Source of the DNA: Scalesia atractyloides
Taxonomy: Eukaryota; Streptophyta; Magnoliopsida; Asterales; Asteraceae
Direction of reading: 5' to 3'
DNA length: 64,000 nucleotides
Assembly: GCA_947069175.1 (NCBI GenBank)
Contig: CAMTDV010000018.1
Coordinates: 45,458,869-45,522,868, forward strand
In this document: in pieces, positions 31,896-43,506 of the stretch
How positions within the stretch are numbered: the first letter of the stretch is position 1
Layout of the letters: each line of letters begins with the position of its first letter
Program-made: the position numbers and the translations under genes
The notes under the pieces: model-generated
Told to the model about the DNA's origin: nothing
What the model saw: the letters and a program-made list of their open reading frames with translations, nothing else
Databases searched by the model: none

Positions 31896-33716
31896 ATGGA
31901 AGATTTCCACAACGTGTTCGTTTCTCAAATGGCTTCTTCATCAAATGCTAATGTTCTTGTGGCAAACCAGATGAACATCGACAACGAAATGGGTACTACG
32001 TCGAAACATCCAAAGCTAATGAGCATGGATGAATTTGAAGGATGGAAATAAAAGTTTGTGAATTGGATACAGGCGAATCAATTCAACAGCTGGGTTGCAG
32101 TTGAGGATGGTTACAAATGGCCAAAAGATGAACGTGATCAAGATCTTCCGCTGAATAAATTTTCAAATGCCGACAAAGATAACTATGTTGCAGAGAAGAA
32201 AATGATCAGCTTGATACAACAATCTGTGAAGGAAGATATATTGATACTTTTGCCAGAATATGATACTTCACAGGAATTATGGAATTCTCTTTGTGAGAAA
32301 TTCAAAGGAAGTGATGAAATGATCAAAAGCAAAAAAGCTTTAATCAATAAAGAATTCGAGATCTTCACGATGATAAAAGGTGAAACAATGAAGCAGATGA
32401 TCGATAGATACTGTCACCTCATGGTCCAGATGCGGAGGTATGATATCAAACGATCTAACGAAGAGCAGATTGAAAAGCTGGCTGATGCACTTCCAGAAGG
32501 AGAATGGACAACATATCTGACGATTCTGAAGAATAGTCCATCTTGGAGACATTTCAAGTTGTCATCCTTCATCGACAAATTGGAAGGTCATGAAATGGAG
32601 TTGATGAAAATTGCGAAATCAAAGAATGCTAATGTTGTTCAAGATGTCGGTGTCTATTACAAAGGAGGTATTCCAGATACTCCTATTCAAAGCCCGAAAA
32701 TTCAAACAACATTTAGTGCAAGTATAAATTCTTCTCCAAATCAAGGTTCTCCATATGCTGGTTACACAAGTGCTAGTTCAAGCTCATCATTTCAAAATCA
32801 GACAAGTCAAGAAAGTTCCGATTCAAATGTTTTCCAGTGTAACATAGCAGTTGATTTGAAGAATGTATTTCCGGAAAAAGTGGCTAAACAACACATAGCA
32901 CTTCTCGCTACTGTCCTCTAATCATATGAAAGTCTCGTTGCTGGAAAGATCAGAAATCCAGAGATGACTGCCGAATATTATGATCAGGTACGAAGAAGAA
33001 TTGGAGCTAATGGATATTAAATGGAGCCTTGCATCCATTATCAGAAGAGTTTCTAAATTTGTGGCGCTCATTGGAAGGGATATTGGTAACTCAAGCAACA
33101 AGCTTGGATTTGACAAGACTAAAGACACATGCTTCAGGTGTCGACAAAAGGGACACTTCAAACTTGAATGCAATAATCAAGAAGCAAGTGGAAACCAAAA
33201 TCCTTTCGGCAGCAACAATGAGTACTACAAGAAAGCTCTTCAATACAAGCCATATCCGAAAAGAACACAAGTCGAAGTAGAAGAAAAATCTGCAAAGACA
33301 ACCGAACAAGCTCTTGTTGTTACTCATGAAGAAGATGGTTTTGACTGGAACAAATACATTGGAAAGAAAACTGGTGTTGCCATTCTGGAAGGGTATAGGC
33401 AGAGAGCTGAGGAAGAAGGGTTAGCTTATCTTGAGATGCAGAAACAAGAAGCCTTGAAAGCAGACGCAAAAAAGGTAAAGGCTAAGGTAAGTGTGTCTGA
33501 AAAGGAAGTTGTTAAAGTTGTGGAGGTTGAAAAACCTTGCACAAAGTGGGCAAGTCCTTGTGAACCATGTCTTAATAAAGTCAAAGTCGTAAGAGAATTG
33601 ACTGTACACAACGAAAATTTTCGTTATGATTACAGAACCATAAAAGAAGTTTATGACAAAATATCAAGGAAATATAATATGTTGAACATGCTAATAGTGA
33701 GCTTAAAGCTAATGTA
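31896..33716 (+). pseudogene. Gag of copia I, first part
   Basis: From the ATG at 31896 (MEDFHNVFVSQ) the gag domain follows (EKKMISLIQQSVKEDILILL, LPEGEW, FIDKLEGHEMEL), then a CCHC knuckle (CFRCRQKGHFKLEC, about 33130-33171) and a Cys-rich segment PCTKWASPCEPC where one Cys seen in copia E has become Trp. A stop (TAA) lies near 32049, another after LLATVL near 32919, and a frame change near 32985. It is close to copia E gag throughout. It cannot be made whole. Confidence 0.85.
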
Positions 33717-35285
33717 AAAATGTTAACTGCCACATTAATTAAGAAACAAAAGACAATTAACATGTACATTAATACCATTGCTGAGACAAAGCGTGAGTTT
33801 CACAGCATGAAAATTGAAACAGAACGGGTAAGACAGCTTCTAAAGAGTTACACCACAAACGCTTATGTCGTTGATCACATTTTACCTACGATTAAATAGG
33901 AGGAAAATGGTGAGAAATCAAAGCGTAAAGAGTACGGATGTGTTCCTCCACCATTTCTTGCAAGTTATTCATGCAAGAAAGATGATGAGATCGAAAAGAC
34001 ATTTAATATTCTTATTCGTTCCGATAAGAGAAATAAATTGCCTGAGAACATTGACGTAGACTTTACGAATTCAAACAATGACAATGAAGCGATGGTCAAA
34101 GATGTGGTAAAGAATGTGTTGGGAAATGTTCTAATGACGGTAGCTCTGAAAGCGCCAAATCAAGTTCGAAATACTCGGAATCACAATCTGAAGATGACGA
34201 TACATCATCAGAACATGATCTAAGTGATGATCCTAATGTTGTCATGTACAAGATTAAGGAATCTGATAGATTATACTTTGATGATAGTTTCCCGATTCGG
34301 AACGTGAAAGAGGATCAACTTGATAAATTTTTCAAACTTGTAGAAGTTTCATCAGATGATCTTGAAAAAAATGAGAAAAGATTTTATTCGAAACCCAAAA
34401 GGAATGCTAACAATTATCGAAAGTGTGTTGGTGATTTTCCTGAGAACAAGAGAGCAGGATTAGGTTTGGAGGTTGAAGAAGAAGAACCGAAGAAGAAGGA
34501 AAAACCAGCGTTCCAGGAATACAAAGGTAAGAATATAAACTTTGTGTACGGAGCAAGCACGGTTCAAGAAGAAAACGTGATATGTAAGCAATCGAATGAT
34601 GAATTTAAGAAAGAAAAAGAAATTCGGGACAAGGCTAAGACCAAGTCCACAAATGGAGTAAAACCCACTAGTGGAAATGGTTCTGATAATCGAACTTGCT
34701 TTAAATGTAATAATTTTGGTCACATTGCTCGCAAGTGTCTGAATCTAAAGCCTGTATTTCCTCGAAGGAAATCCGAATCAAAAGATGAAAAGCAAAAAAA
34801 AACCAGAGATTGTGAAAAATGTCACAGAGTCAAATAGAAACTATGAATCTAAATGGGAAGTGAAACCTAAAACTATGTCAAAGTTTGAAAAATCAACATT
34901 TGAAAAAGGTGAAACTTCAAGGTTTAATGAAATCAAAGATTCTAGGTTCTATATCAAGAAAGCAAGAAGCAAACTACAATCATGGGTTGCTAAGAAAAGG
35001 CGTTCATCATCAGAAAAACCAAAGTCTATTGCTATAAAAACTGAAAATGTTAAATCAACCGAATCAGTAATCAAACAAACAAATAATGAAAAGGTAAAAA
35101 CTTTTTCAGAATCGACATTAGACGAAATGTTTGATGATGATTTTGAATATGATGAAGAGTTAGAATATGGTTATGATGCTCATCAGTACAAACCTAAAAT
35201 CAAAAAGTTTGGGTTTCATTTTTCAAATAGTTGTTTCATGTGCAGGAGTCCCAAGATCCATTCTATCAAAGTTGATACAGGATAG
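33717..35285 (+). pseudogene. Gag of copia I, second part
   Basis: Damaged open stretches continue the gag. 34244-34837 encodes an acidic/Lys-rich region and a second CCHC knuckle (CFKCNNFGHIARKC, about 34698-34739). The frame then slips at an A-run (34792-34801) into 34785-35285, rich in Lys, Ser and acidic residues and ending SIKVDTG before a stop. In Sireviruses protease would follow at about this place; here the coding sequence ends. Confidence 0.75.
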
Positions 35286-35289
35286 CTGT

Positions 35290-37341
35290 GCTCCATGAGT
35301 TTTTAACTTATCTAGAAAGTCATAATCTTTGACGTTTTTGAAATCACAAGTGGTTGAAAAAGAAAAATTTAAAACTTTTTTTGAGAAAATCCACACCGTT
35401 AAACAGAACACTGATGGTTATATTGAAAAATCATTTAAAATTTGATTTCCTACAAGTGATTCTTACAAGTTGATGTTATCAAAGATTAATGGTGTGTTCT
35501 GCTGACAGGTGATAATGCAGAAGATGTAAAAGGATCGGACGACGAGTTCTTGGGATCCTCATTGGTTTGTTACATTTTTAGAAGAATTTCTTTAAATCTA
35601 AATAAAAAAAATATGTTTTTGATTTTGGGGGGGGGGGGGGGGTTAAGAAATTTTTTAGAAAAATAAAAAACATATGAAAAAGTTGAAAATTCGAAAACAT
35701 TATATAATTCAAAACGTACAAAAAACAACGAAAAAGACAAAAAGAATTTGTTTGTCAAAAAGGAAATGATAGTACATCAGTGGACTATCACAGTATGCTA
35801 AAGAATTGTAAAGTTTAAAAGTGATAAACAAGTCTTACTATGGATGTGTTGATAGGCTTTACACGTTCAGTTGATTATTTCCGGGATATAAACTAAATTT
35901 CAACTACTTAATCTTGTGGATTAACACATCTTGGATATATGGACTTAGTACTCTGACATTTCGATTGAAGGGTTGCCTGGTCTGAGATTCGAGGTCTTTA
36001 TAGAAAGTTGATATCTGGGGTATTGTACAAGTTCTTCTGATTTTGCGGAAGCAATAGCCTAGAACTTCTATAATGCTTTTGCTATAAACCCCTAAACTGC
36101 ATGCAATATTGAAAGTATCGAAAGATCTAATCATTTGCATTGCTTAAAAGATTCCTTAATGGAACACATCTTTAAGTCAAGCCTTCATCTCTTTGTCGGT
36201 AGGGTAGTACTAACCTGAGCTCTCAAGGCCTCGCATAACCCAAGTATATATATCAATTACGCTATATTCACCTGTAAGATGAATCTAGGGAATCTGGATT
36301 CGGGAGTATATTCAAGAAGTGGGAACCATAGTTAAGTCAAGTTTCATAATTCTTACCTAACATATCTTGGAACAATTGAGAAACGTGATGAAGTTTAAGA
36401 GGACAAACATATCGACAATCTAGGTAAACGAGTTTAAAACTTAAAGTCTCAAAAAGGTCAATGGTACTGGTGATATGTCTCAAACAACTGATATGATCCT
36501 TAGACACGAATTCACAAAAATGTCTTTAAATATATTTGTACATAGTTTACTTTTCTTGTTAAAAATTTCTGTAGATACTTTGCTTGCTTTTCAAAGATAA
36601 AACCCAAAAAAGATTTCCAGTGTGTTTTAGCATAAACTTTCTAAAATACAAAACGATTTTGTTTCTATATTAGTTTCAACGAACCAATGTTGGAGAACGG
36701 ATCATTGAAATCTGGTAAGAAAATTTGATAATTGTTTAAAAGTTCATTAATTTGAAACTTTAAAATCAGATTGTTCATAACGGTTTTTCAAACTGAGGTC
36801 ATTAAGTTGGACTAGTTTGACATTTTTGGTTAATCAAGGTCATTAACTTGGACTTGATCAACTAAGGGGATTTTCACAAATGATAAAAATATGAAAGTTG
36901 AAGGTTTTAAAACGTAAAATGTATTCAAGGTCATTAAATAGAACATGAAACAATTAAAACGTTTTTGAAAGGATTGAAGTGAAGATTATAGTTTGAAATG
37001 TTGATGTTACAAAATTTCAAGACAGTGGATTTGAAATGTTTATTTGAATGTCAGAATTTATTTAGACAGGTAGTAAATTTTGAGGAGGATCTGGATAAAA
37101 CATTGTCAAAAGATTTCAGAAAGCTGAAAGCTAGGGGGAGTTTGAAGTCTAAATATCAGGGCAAAAGGGGAGTCTGAGACTAAAGCTTAAAGCTAGGGGG
37201 AGCACGTTGATTAAAAGTTTTATCAAGATAAAGCTCAGGAAAAGGAAGAGGATATAAAGATCAAGATGTTAAAGTTTATACAAGAACTAAAAGATCAGAA
37301 GACTCAGAAGATTGTAAATGTCAAGATGACTGCGGCAACAT
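35290..37341 (+). other. Non-coding block of copia I matching copia H
   Basis: Two kilobases without a gene. Stretches such as 36280-36420 are clearly homologous to the minus strand of 60290-60420 in copia H, where the block follows pol. A run of 16 G (35627-35642) stands where H has the purine tract AAGGGGGAGAAA. Deletion of pol and ORF3 has left this block next to gag and the 3' LTR. Confidence 0.8.
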
Positions 37342-37353
37342 CCAGGGGGAGTC
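37128..37353 (+). other. Serial polypurine tracts of copia I
   Basis: CTAGGGGGAGTTT (about 37132), AAAAGGGGAGTC (37169), CTAGGGGGAGCA (37192) and CCAGGGGGAGTC (37342) precede the 3' LTR; the last one adjoins it. Multiple PPT-like tracts are a known Sirevirus trait. Confidence 0.75.
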
Positions 37354-37822
37354 TGTTGGTGCATATGTCTGTTGCCTACGTCATTATGTATCGAGTCTGA
37401 GTGAATAGGGCTTAATCTGTTAGAAACAAAGCGTATTTATGTGAAGTTTAGGCCAAGTTCGCCCATGAAAGCATGTGAGAAGGCAAGTTCGGCCGAACTT
37501 GACTAGGTCAAGTTCGGGCGAACTTAACCAAAGTTCGACCCCAAGTTCGGGCGAACTTACTCCTTCCCATGTCCATTTCCAGCGAACTTGCATCCCTATA
37601 TATAGGTGCCTTGGGATTTCATTTGAAAGAGTTGGAGAGATTTTGGTACAGAGACCGCGAAGCTCTGTCGGATCCGGTTCTCGAATGTATTGAACTTTAG
37701 ATCAATGAAAACAACATTTAAATGAGTAATTCTTGTTATTTGGTTAACTTGTCATTATTTCCGCATAATCAGACAATAGATAACAAATTTAGGTTCCCGT
37801 GCTAATCGTGGACATTCCTACA
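37354..37822 (+). repeat. 3' LTR of copia I (469 bp)
   Basis: It runs TGTTGGTGCATATGTC...GGACATTCCTACA, near-identical to the 5' copy except for a few substitutions and a 12-bp palindrome-derived insertion. The right target duplication AATTC follows. Confidence 0.92.
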
Positions 37823-37842
37823 AATTCAATTCTGGTTTATGG
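37823..37842 (+). repeat. LTR B, segment 3
   Basis: A 20-base island of LTR B (AATTC plus TCTGGTTTATGG-type sequence) between copia I and solo LTR J. It joins segment 2 to segment 4 when both insertions are removed. Confidence 0.6.
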
Positions 37843-39128
37843 TGTCACACCCCAACTGATGGGGGAAACATCAAGGCGGGACGAAAAAGATTGCTCATTG
37901 CTCACAACACTAATGATGATTATGTTTAATTAAATCCGAACTTCATTTCATAATAAATTGTCATTACAATACATGAAAATTTTAAATAACAACAATAACA
38001 AAGACAAAATTTGATACAACATAAATAAACCTAAGACGTCTATATGTGTATCTAGAATCAATGCTACTTCAATTTCATAGCATCATCCTTCTCAACCTGT
38101 AACATGTTTAAAATAAAGTTCAATACAAAAGCAAAGGCGAGTACACAAGTTTAAGTATAAGCATACGCATAAGCATAAGTTTAACACGAATCCACATGGC
38201 AACTAATTTTATACAGGAGCATTATACATGGCATGCAATATTTCTAGTCAAACCTCTTGCATACGCAAAATAAAGATAAATTAACATGACCTCTTGTTCG
38301 CGGGTGGTGCATTACTCCTATTGCGCTATACATGTCAAATGGAGGCTCGTATAAAGCTAATGACTATCGTCTTACATAAGAATGGTCCAAATATACGCAT
38401 CAAGTAACGTATCAAAGTGTTCATGTATATTTGGATTGTTTCGTGCATTGCATAAAGAATAAGTTTAGTGATTTTTGTATAAGGTAAAAATGTTACACCC
38501 AAAGAGACATAAAAGAAAATGGGTCATGTGTACTCACGGTTTTGCAAGCTTTCCTACTTGATGGTTCCGTGAAGAGTTGTTTGGTTGTTGAAGGAACATC
38601 GAGTTATCCTACAAGAGGAAAACGTAGGTGTGAGTATTGGATGATAATGGAGGGTTCAGAATTTGGAATAGAGCGTAACAAAATAATGTATACGAAAATA
38701 TTCACTAAGGTCTAGCACTCGTTTTGACACTATGGGAACCCATTAGGGTATATGTGATTTCATAGGTTATAACACCTATTAGAATCATAACGAGGAACTA
38801 AACACTTAGGTGATTAAACTTAGTAACTTGACATATGATTATTTAGTCATAATCAAGGTTTCGGTTTCGAGTATATTATATAGTCCATATATATCATAGG
38901 TCTAGTTAACAATAATATCATGGAAGTCATGTAGAAGTAGGTGGTGTAACCATCCATTTAGGAACCTCATGTAAAGTTCACCACTACACAAGTTGTCATA
39001 GACTGAACCTTTTGGGACTCGAGTACTTAACAGGCGTTCAGCTTCATAGAAGTATTAGCAAATATTTACTTCCGCTGTGCAATAAAGATACCAATAAGTT
39101 CATGCCCAGCTCTGATGTAATCGTTCCA
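37843..39128 (-). repeat. Solo LTR J, gypsy type
   Basis: On the minus strand it would run TGGAACGATTACATC...CAGTTGGGGTGTGACA. Neither side has a primer site or polypurine tract, so it is a solo LTR. The flanks TATGG (37838-37842) and CATGG (39129-39133) are a five-base duplication with one mismatch. Removal rejoins LTR B in a way that matches gypsy C LTR. The right end is less certain. Confidence 0.6.
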
Positions 39129-39464
39129 CATGGTGTGACATACAAAGCCATGAATTTCACATACTCACAAAACCTATGTACTCGCCGACATTTTTATGCT
39201 GACTCTTTTTTCACATATGTTTCAGGAGCCAATGTTTGATGATTTGAAATGCATGCTTCACGTAGGATTGGACGCGGGCCTTAGTGACTTAAAATCATGA
39301 AAGACAATTTATTTATATTTTGTTTCTTTTTATCCCAAGACAATGTAAACATTTAACCTAATAAAACAAAACTTTAAAATACCATGCGTTGTGAAACAAT
39401 TTCCTGTAACGTGACTCCCCGATGTTTCCGCCGCAGTTTGTTATTACGCGATCGGGGTGTTACA
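39129..39464 (+). repeat. LTR B, segment 4 (3' end)
   Basis: From AAAGCCATGAATTTCACATA to GATCGGGGTGTTACA it aligns with the reverse complement of 17084-17405, the end of gypsy C LTR. No primer site follows, so this is the outer right end of element B (3' LTR or solo). TAGGG (39465-39469) should be the target duplication. Confidence 0.78.
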
Positions 39465-40215
39465 TAGGGTTTGCTTGAAATCAAATAATCGTAGACGGTT
39501 GTTTGGTTCTCATCAACATGCGAGTAGTAGAGGCTTTAGTCGATTTTTGAGTTGGAGCTTCACCCTTGCACCTGGTCAAACAGATCGTCAATACGAGGAA
39601 GAGGATAACGATTCTTGACCATTACCTTTTTGAGTTCACATAGTCGATACACATTCGGAGTTGCTACAGGGGTAATTTTATTTGGATTTCCACCTGTTGA
39701 GGTGGGGGTACTCCAGGAAGTTCCTCGGGAAAACATCAGAAAGTCCCGAACGACTAGAATGTCTTCGATCTTCTTCTCCTCGAGTCGATTGTCGGCAACT
39801 AGGGATGGAATAGCCGGATGGCCCTTCTGTAAGCACCTCAGGGCTTTCATAGCCAAAATGATGCTAACCGTAGCACCACTCTGGTGACCTTGAACAGATG
39901 GCAAAGCTCTACTAGGGAGCGGAATGCGAACGATTTTCTCTTTATAGAAAAATTTCAGCTTGGTGTTTTGACAACCGGTCCACACCGATGACTACGTCGA
40001 AGCTATTAAGAGCAATGGGAAGGTGGTCAATGTCAAACACTTGACCTAGAATATCGAGTTTACAGCTGCTATAAATATGGAGTGCTTCAATCGGCTAACC
40101 ATCAGCTAATTCTACAATATGCTTGATTTTGAGAGGTGTCGGGGTCGATCCTAACAGTCTACTGAATTTCAAAGACACGAAACTCCAAGCGGCACCAGAA
40201 TCGAATAAAACTTAA
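39465..40215 (-). pseudogene. Protease and RT start of gypsy A
   Basis: Minus-strand translation gives an aspartic-protease-like stretch (FDSGA near 40190-40204, then PTPLKIKHIVELADG-like sequence) and, in 39560-39985, the RT lead-in VKNRYPLPRIDDLFDQVQG, followed by SKID and a stop. The catalytic YxDD lies beyond the cut. Several stops and shifts are present. Compared with G2 RT, the match is clear from NRYPLPRID onward. Confidence 0.8.
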
Positions 40216-41262
40216 ATGAAAAGATTGTTCATGGGGAACATACAGGTCACTACGTTGTTATCATTCCTGGCGCCACCCGTGCCAATGGTGAATGCCCTCC
40301 CACGAGCCCCATTTCCACCGTCATTGTTATTGTTGTTGTGATTCCCGCTGTTGTTTTTGTTGTTGCTTTGAGAACGGAGCTCTGCAATCTTTTGCCAAAA
40401 GACCTACCTTCTCGCATCTCTGGCATGTTCTAGTGCACTGCCCATGGTGAGGATAGCTACATTTGTTACACCTCGGTTATTTACCAGCGTACGAGCCCTG
40501 ATTCTGATTAGTAGAGGAAGACCGGTTGAAGGTGCGATAAGGAAAAGAACGTATGATGCACGAATGTGAGTTCGGATACACGAAATAAGGACAAGAATCA
40601 TCTTGTTGTAAGTGTCATACCAGCTTGCGGTTCGACTAAAGCCTCTGTCACTCACGTGTCCGCCTGAGTCTTGACAATGTTGCTACGTCCACCGGGCATG
40701 CTACTTCCGTATTCAGTACAAGTAGTCGAGAAAAGTAGAAAGAGTAAGGATAAATATTGAGTAGGATTCCATCATTACTATGGCTCCTATGAATAACTGA
40801 GTCCCTACTTATGTTGGACAATGGGTCAGAATCCTTTACACACGCTAGATCTCACTAGGACTCGCATGCACCCCCAATTATTATTACGTGTGCACCGTAA
40901 TGATAATTCGATTTGCATGTTTACCCCAATTCCTATTAACATGTGTCAAAAGATCCTCATATTCGAATGTCAAAAGGCAGTGTTCTCAAAATGATTATGA
41001 TCACAAAAGGTCTAGAAGTAATGTTATGGTATTGATCCGTCATAACATAAATAGATAACACATGGATTTGTACTATAATTTTGTGTGTGTGACTATATGC
41101 CATGCAATGCATAAGTATATGCTAGATGTGTAATAAAAGACGAACCTTGCAATCTGGAGTGTAGTGTCATGGTTGCTTTCGGAACTAACTCGGTTATAGT
41201 CTGGTTTTGCAAAAACTTTTTGAAAACCTAGTTCACTATAACCGGTAGCTCTGATACCAAAC
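40216..41262 (-). pseudogene. Degraded gag remnant and primer site of gypsy A
   Basis: Gly/Arg/Asn-rich spacer sequence (40260-40380) and a damaged zinc-knuckle region (about 40395-40480) are recognisable; the rest is not. The primer site TGGTATCAGAGC (minus strand) is at 41248-41259. Confidence 0.6.
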
Positions 41263-41480
41263 TATCGCACCCCCAAATTTGCGGAGTTTTACCGCAAGGC
41301 GTGTAACATACCAGGATCTAGCCACTAATCATGTCGAACTAATTATAGATAATAGAAAACAAGTCATCATATCCAACATGAATACTGAATCTCGGGTTAA
41401 ACGTTTCAAACATAGTAATTGTTCAGCGGAAGCAAAATAAACATTTCAACAATTCAAATCTAAATGTTTTAAAACATAAA
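41263..41480 (-). repeat. LTR fragment of gypsy A
   Basis: On the minus strand this is the end of an LTR (...GCAAATTTGGGGGTGCGATA) adjoining the primer site. It is truncated near 41480, where sequence matching the G2 LTR begins. The exact border was set by eye. Confidence 0.55.
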
Positions 41481-42169
41481 AGATGGCATGATAGTAGGGA
41501 TTTAGACTATGCATGTACACTTATGCGGTTAAAACGATAATATCGGTGAATATCACGTTAAGTGTGTAACTTGTTGTCGAGCATGAAAATGATACGTAAG
41601 TTAACTGGATAAGTTATTTCAAGTATAAAATGCTTTAAAAATTATAAAATGTATAAGATAACAAGATACGTGTATTACGATATCTATTTATGTGTTCACG
41701 TTTATGTACATATATTACGATGTGCGAATCGTAGATATGTTGCTTATAAACGGGTGTGATAAAGGATATAACATAATGAGGGTCATTACTAAAATCATTC
41801 AAGTTGCAAAATCTTAAAAAATATACATATATGAACACATATATATAAATACGCCAACATAATAAAATAACGACTTTTCAAGAAAATCTCAAAGTTATGT
41901 GAAAATTCTAAGTATCGGAGAAACTTAGGAATTTTGTGGAATATTGATTGTTAATTCGTTCCTACATATATTAGGACATGTAGAATCAAATCATGGGATA
42001 GCGCGAATATAAAAACGCACCCAAAGGTGAGTATCACTAAATCCATCTTTTTACTATTTTATAACTGTTTTGGGGGAAGAACACGCCTTAAAAGGACAAG
42101 TATCCGCTTTTGTATAAAATATACCTTTGATTAAACTAAGAATATATTTCCGTGGAAAATATATGGTTT

Positions 42170-42242
<73 letters not shown>

Positions 42243-43351
42243 TCGGGGAGAAACGGTTTTGATATAAATATATTTCAGGGAGAAACGGCTTTTATATAAA
42301 TATGTTTCGAGGAGAAACGAGATTTGATTGATATATATGTTTCTAGGAGAAACGGGTATTGTTACGGTGTTTTAGGGATAAAACGACCATGTAGATTAAA
42401 AATTGCTTAAATCTAAAGTTGTGACGAATTGGCTCGGTCTCAAGAGAGTAAGTATCGGGGTTAGGCTTACGTTTTGGTATGGACGTCGAGGATTCGTACA
42501 ACTCGTTATATTAAATTTATTATTTTAGTAGGATATATGTAATGTACGTGAGGCAGGCATTATAAGAGACCCATTGCGGGCTCTTGCACAAGTTTGTCCG
42601 TTTAATCATTAATATTGTATATGTGGAATTGTTGATAGATCTATCGGGTTGACCACCCCATCGTGACCGGTAGCTCCGTGTCAAGTCAAGCGACGAATTG
42701 ATATTTTGTAGTGTCTAGCTTTGATTATACCTTCGTTGTAAATACGTATCTTGTAACATCTTGCAAACTTACGAATCTGAACACTTGATGCTAGAAATTT
42801 AATATGTAAACCTGGGGAAGATGTCGAGATATCGTAGGGCTTTCATAAAGGAAAAACGCTTGCGATGACTGACCCTTTGGAAATTTTATAAGGAAATTAA
42901 ATTGACTTTCTTAAGATTATGTGGATGTTTTATTAATAAACACATAATATGAAAGTTTTTCCTTGGATCAAACTAATTATAATTTGGAATATACGTGAAC
43001 TCACCCTCCTTTGTGTTGACACTTGATTTTAATGTGTTCTTCAGGTACACAAGTTCGGCTTCAGGAATCTTTGGCATATCTTGTTGTTGTTGATGCATGT
43101 TATGTTTAATAATAATTTGGACAACTTTTAAAACTGTTTATCTTTTGGACCACGTTTGTATTAAGATCCATAAGGATCAAGACAACTTAACTATGTTATA
43201 GTTGTGTTTAAACGTTAAACTTTAAACTATGTTTTTATTTAAGTTAAATGTCTGAAAATCAATGATGCATCATCCACTAAGACATTTATGCGCACAAATT
43301 TCCGTCACCATTATGTTTGTATTTCCGCTGCGACGTTTTTGGGGTGTTACA
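41481..43351 (+). repeat. 3' portion of the G1 5' LTR
   Basis: It ends TTTTTGGGGTGTTACA and matches 46750-48472 of G2. It contains a pure (AT)n run at 42172-42239 and a donor-like CAAAGGTGAGTAT near 42022-42033. No gene. Confidence 0.8.
42172..42239 (+). repeat. (AT)n microsatellite
   Basis: About 34 uninterrupted AT units inside the G1 LTR; the G2 LTR has only a short AT run at the matching place (near 47074). It is probably polymorphic. Confidence 0.95.
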
Positions 43352-43356
43352 GAAGT

Positions 43357-43369
43357 TGGTATCGGAGCC
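43357..43369 (+). other. Primer binding site of G1
   Basis: TGGTATCGGAGCC, with one change from the initiator-Met consensus TGGTATCAGAGCC. Confidence 0.85.
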
Positions 43370-43506
43370 AATGTGTAGCGAACTAGATGTTTTCGGTGAA
43401 AACTGATGAAATTTAGAGATTAAATCCCAAAATTCGCGAAGCCAATAATTTAAAATAAACATGGATTTTGATCATGTATGATTACTATTTTGAGTTAATG
43501 TGCATA

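Larger units (their letters stand above)
30720..37822 (+). mobile_element. Copia I: non-autonomous Sirevirus-like element
   Basis: Two LTRs (457 and 469 bp) enclose a primer site, leader, gag and a long non-coding block, flanked by the perfect target duplication AATTC (30715-30719 and 37823-37827). There is no integrase, RT, RNase H or third ORF, so pol has been lost. The gag and non-coding parts match those of copia E and H, which could supply enzymes. Confidence 0.93.
39465..41480 (-). mobile_element. Gypsy A: 5' fragment of a Ty3/gypsy element
   Basis: On the minus strand the order is LTR fragment (41480-41263), primer site, a short gag remnant, protease, and the start of RT, cut at 39465 by element B. 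The distance from primer site to RT is only 1.7 kb, so most of gag has been deleted. Confidence 0.75.

Noticed and set aside
42172..42239. Origin or hairpin element in the AT run
   Set aside because: Pure (AT)n microsatellite inside an LTR; length variation explains it.
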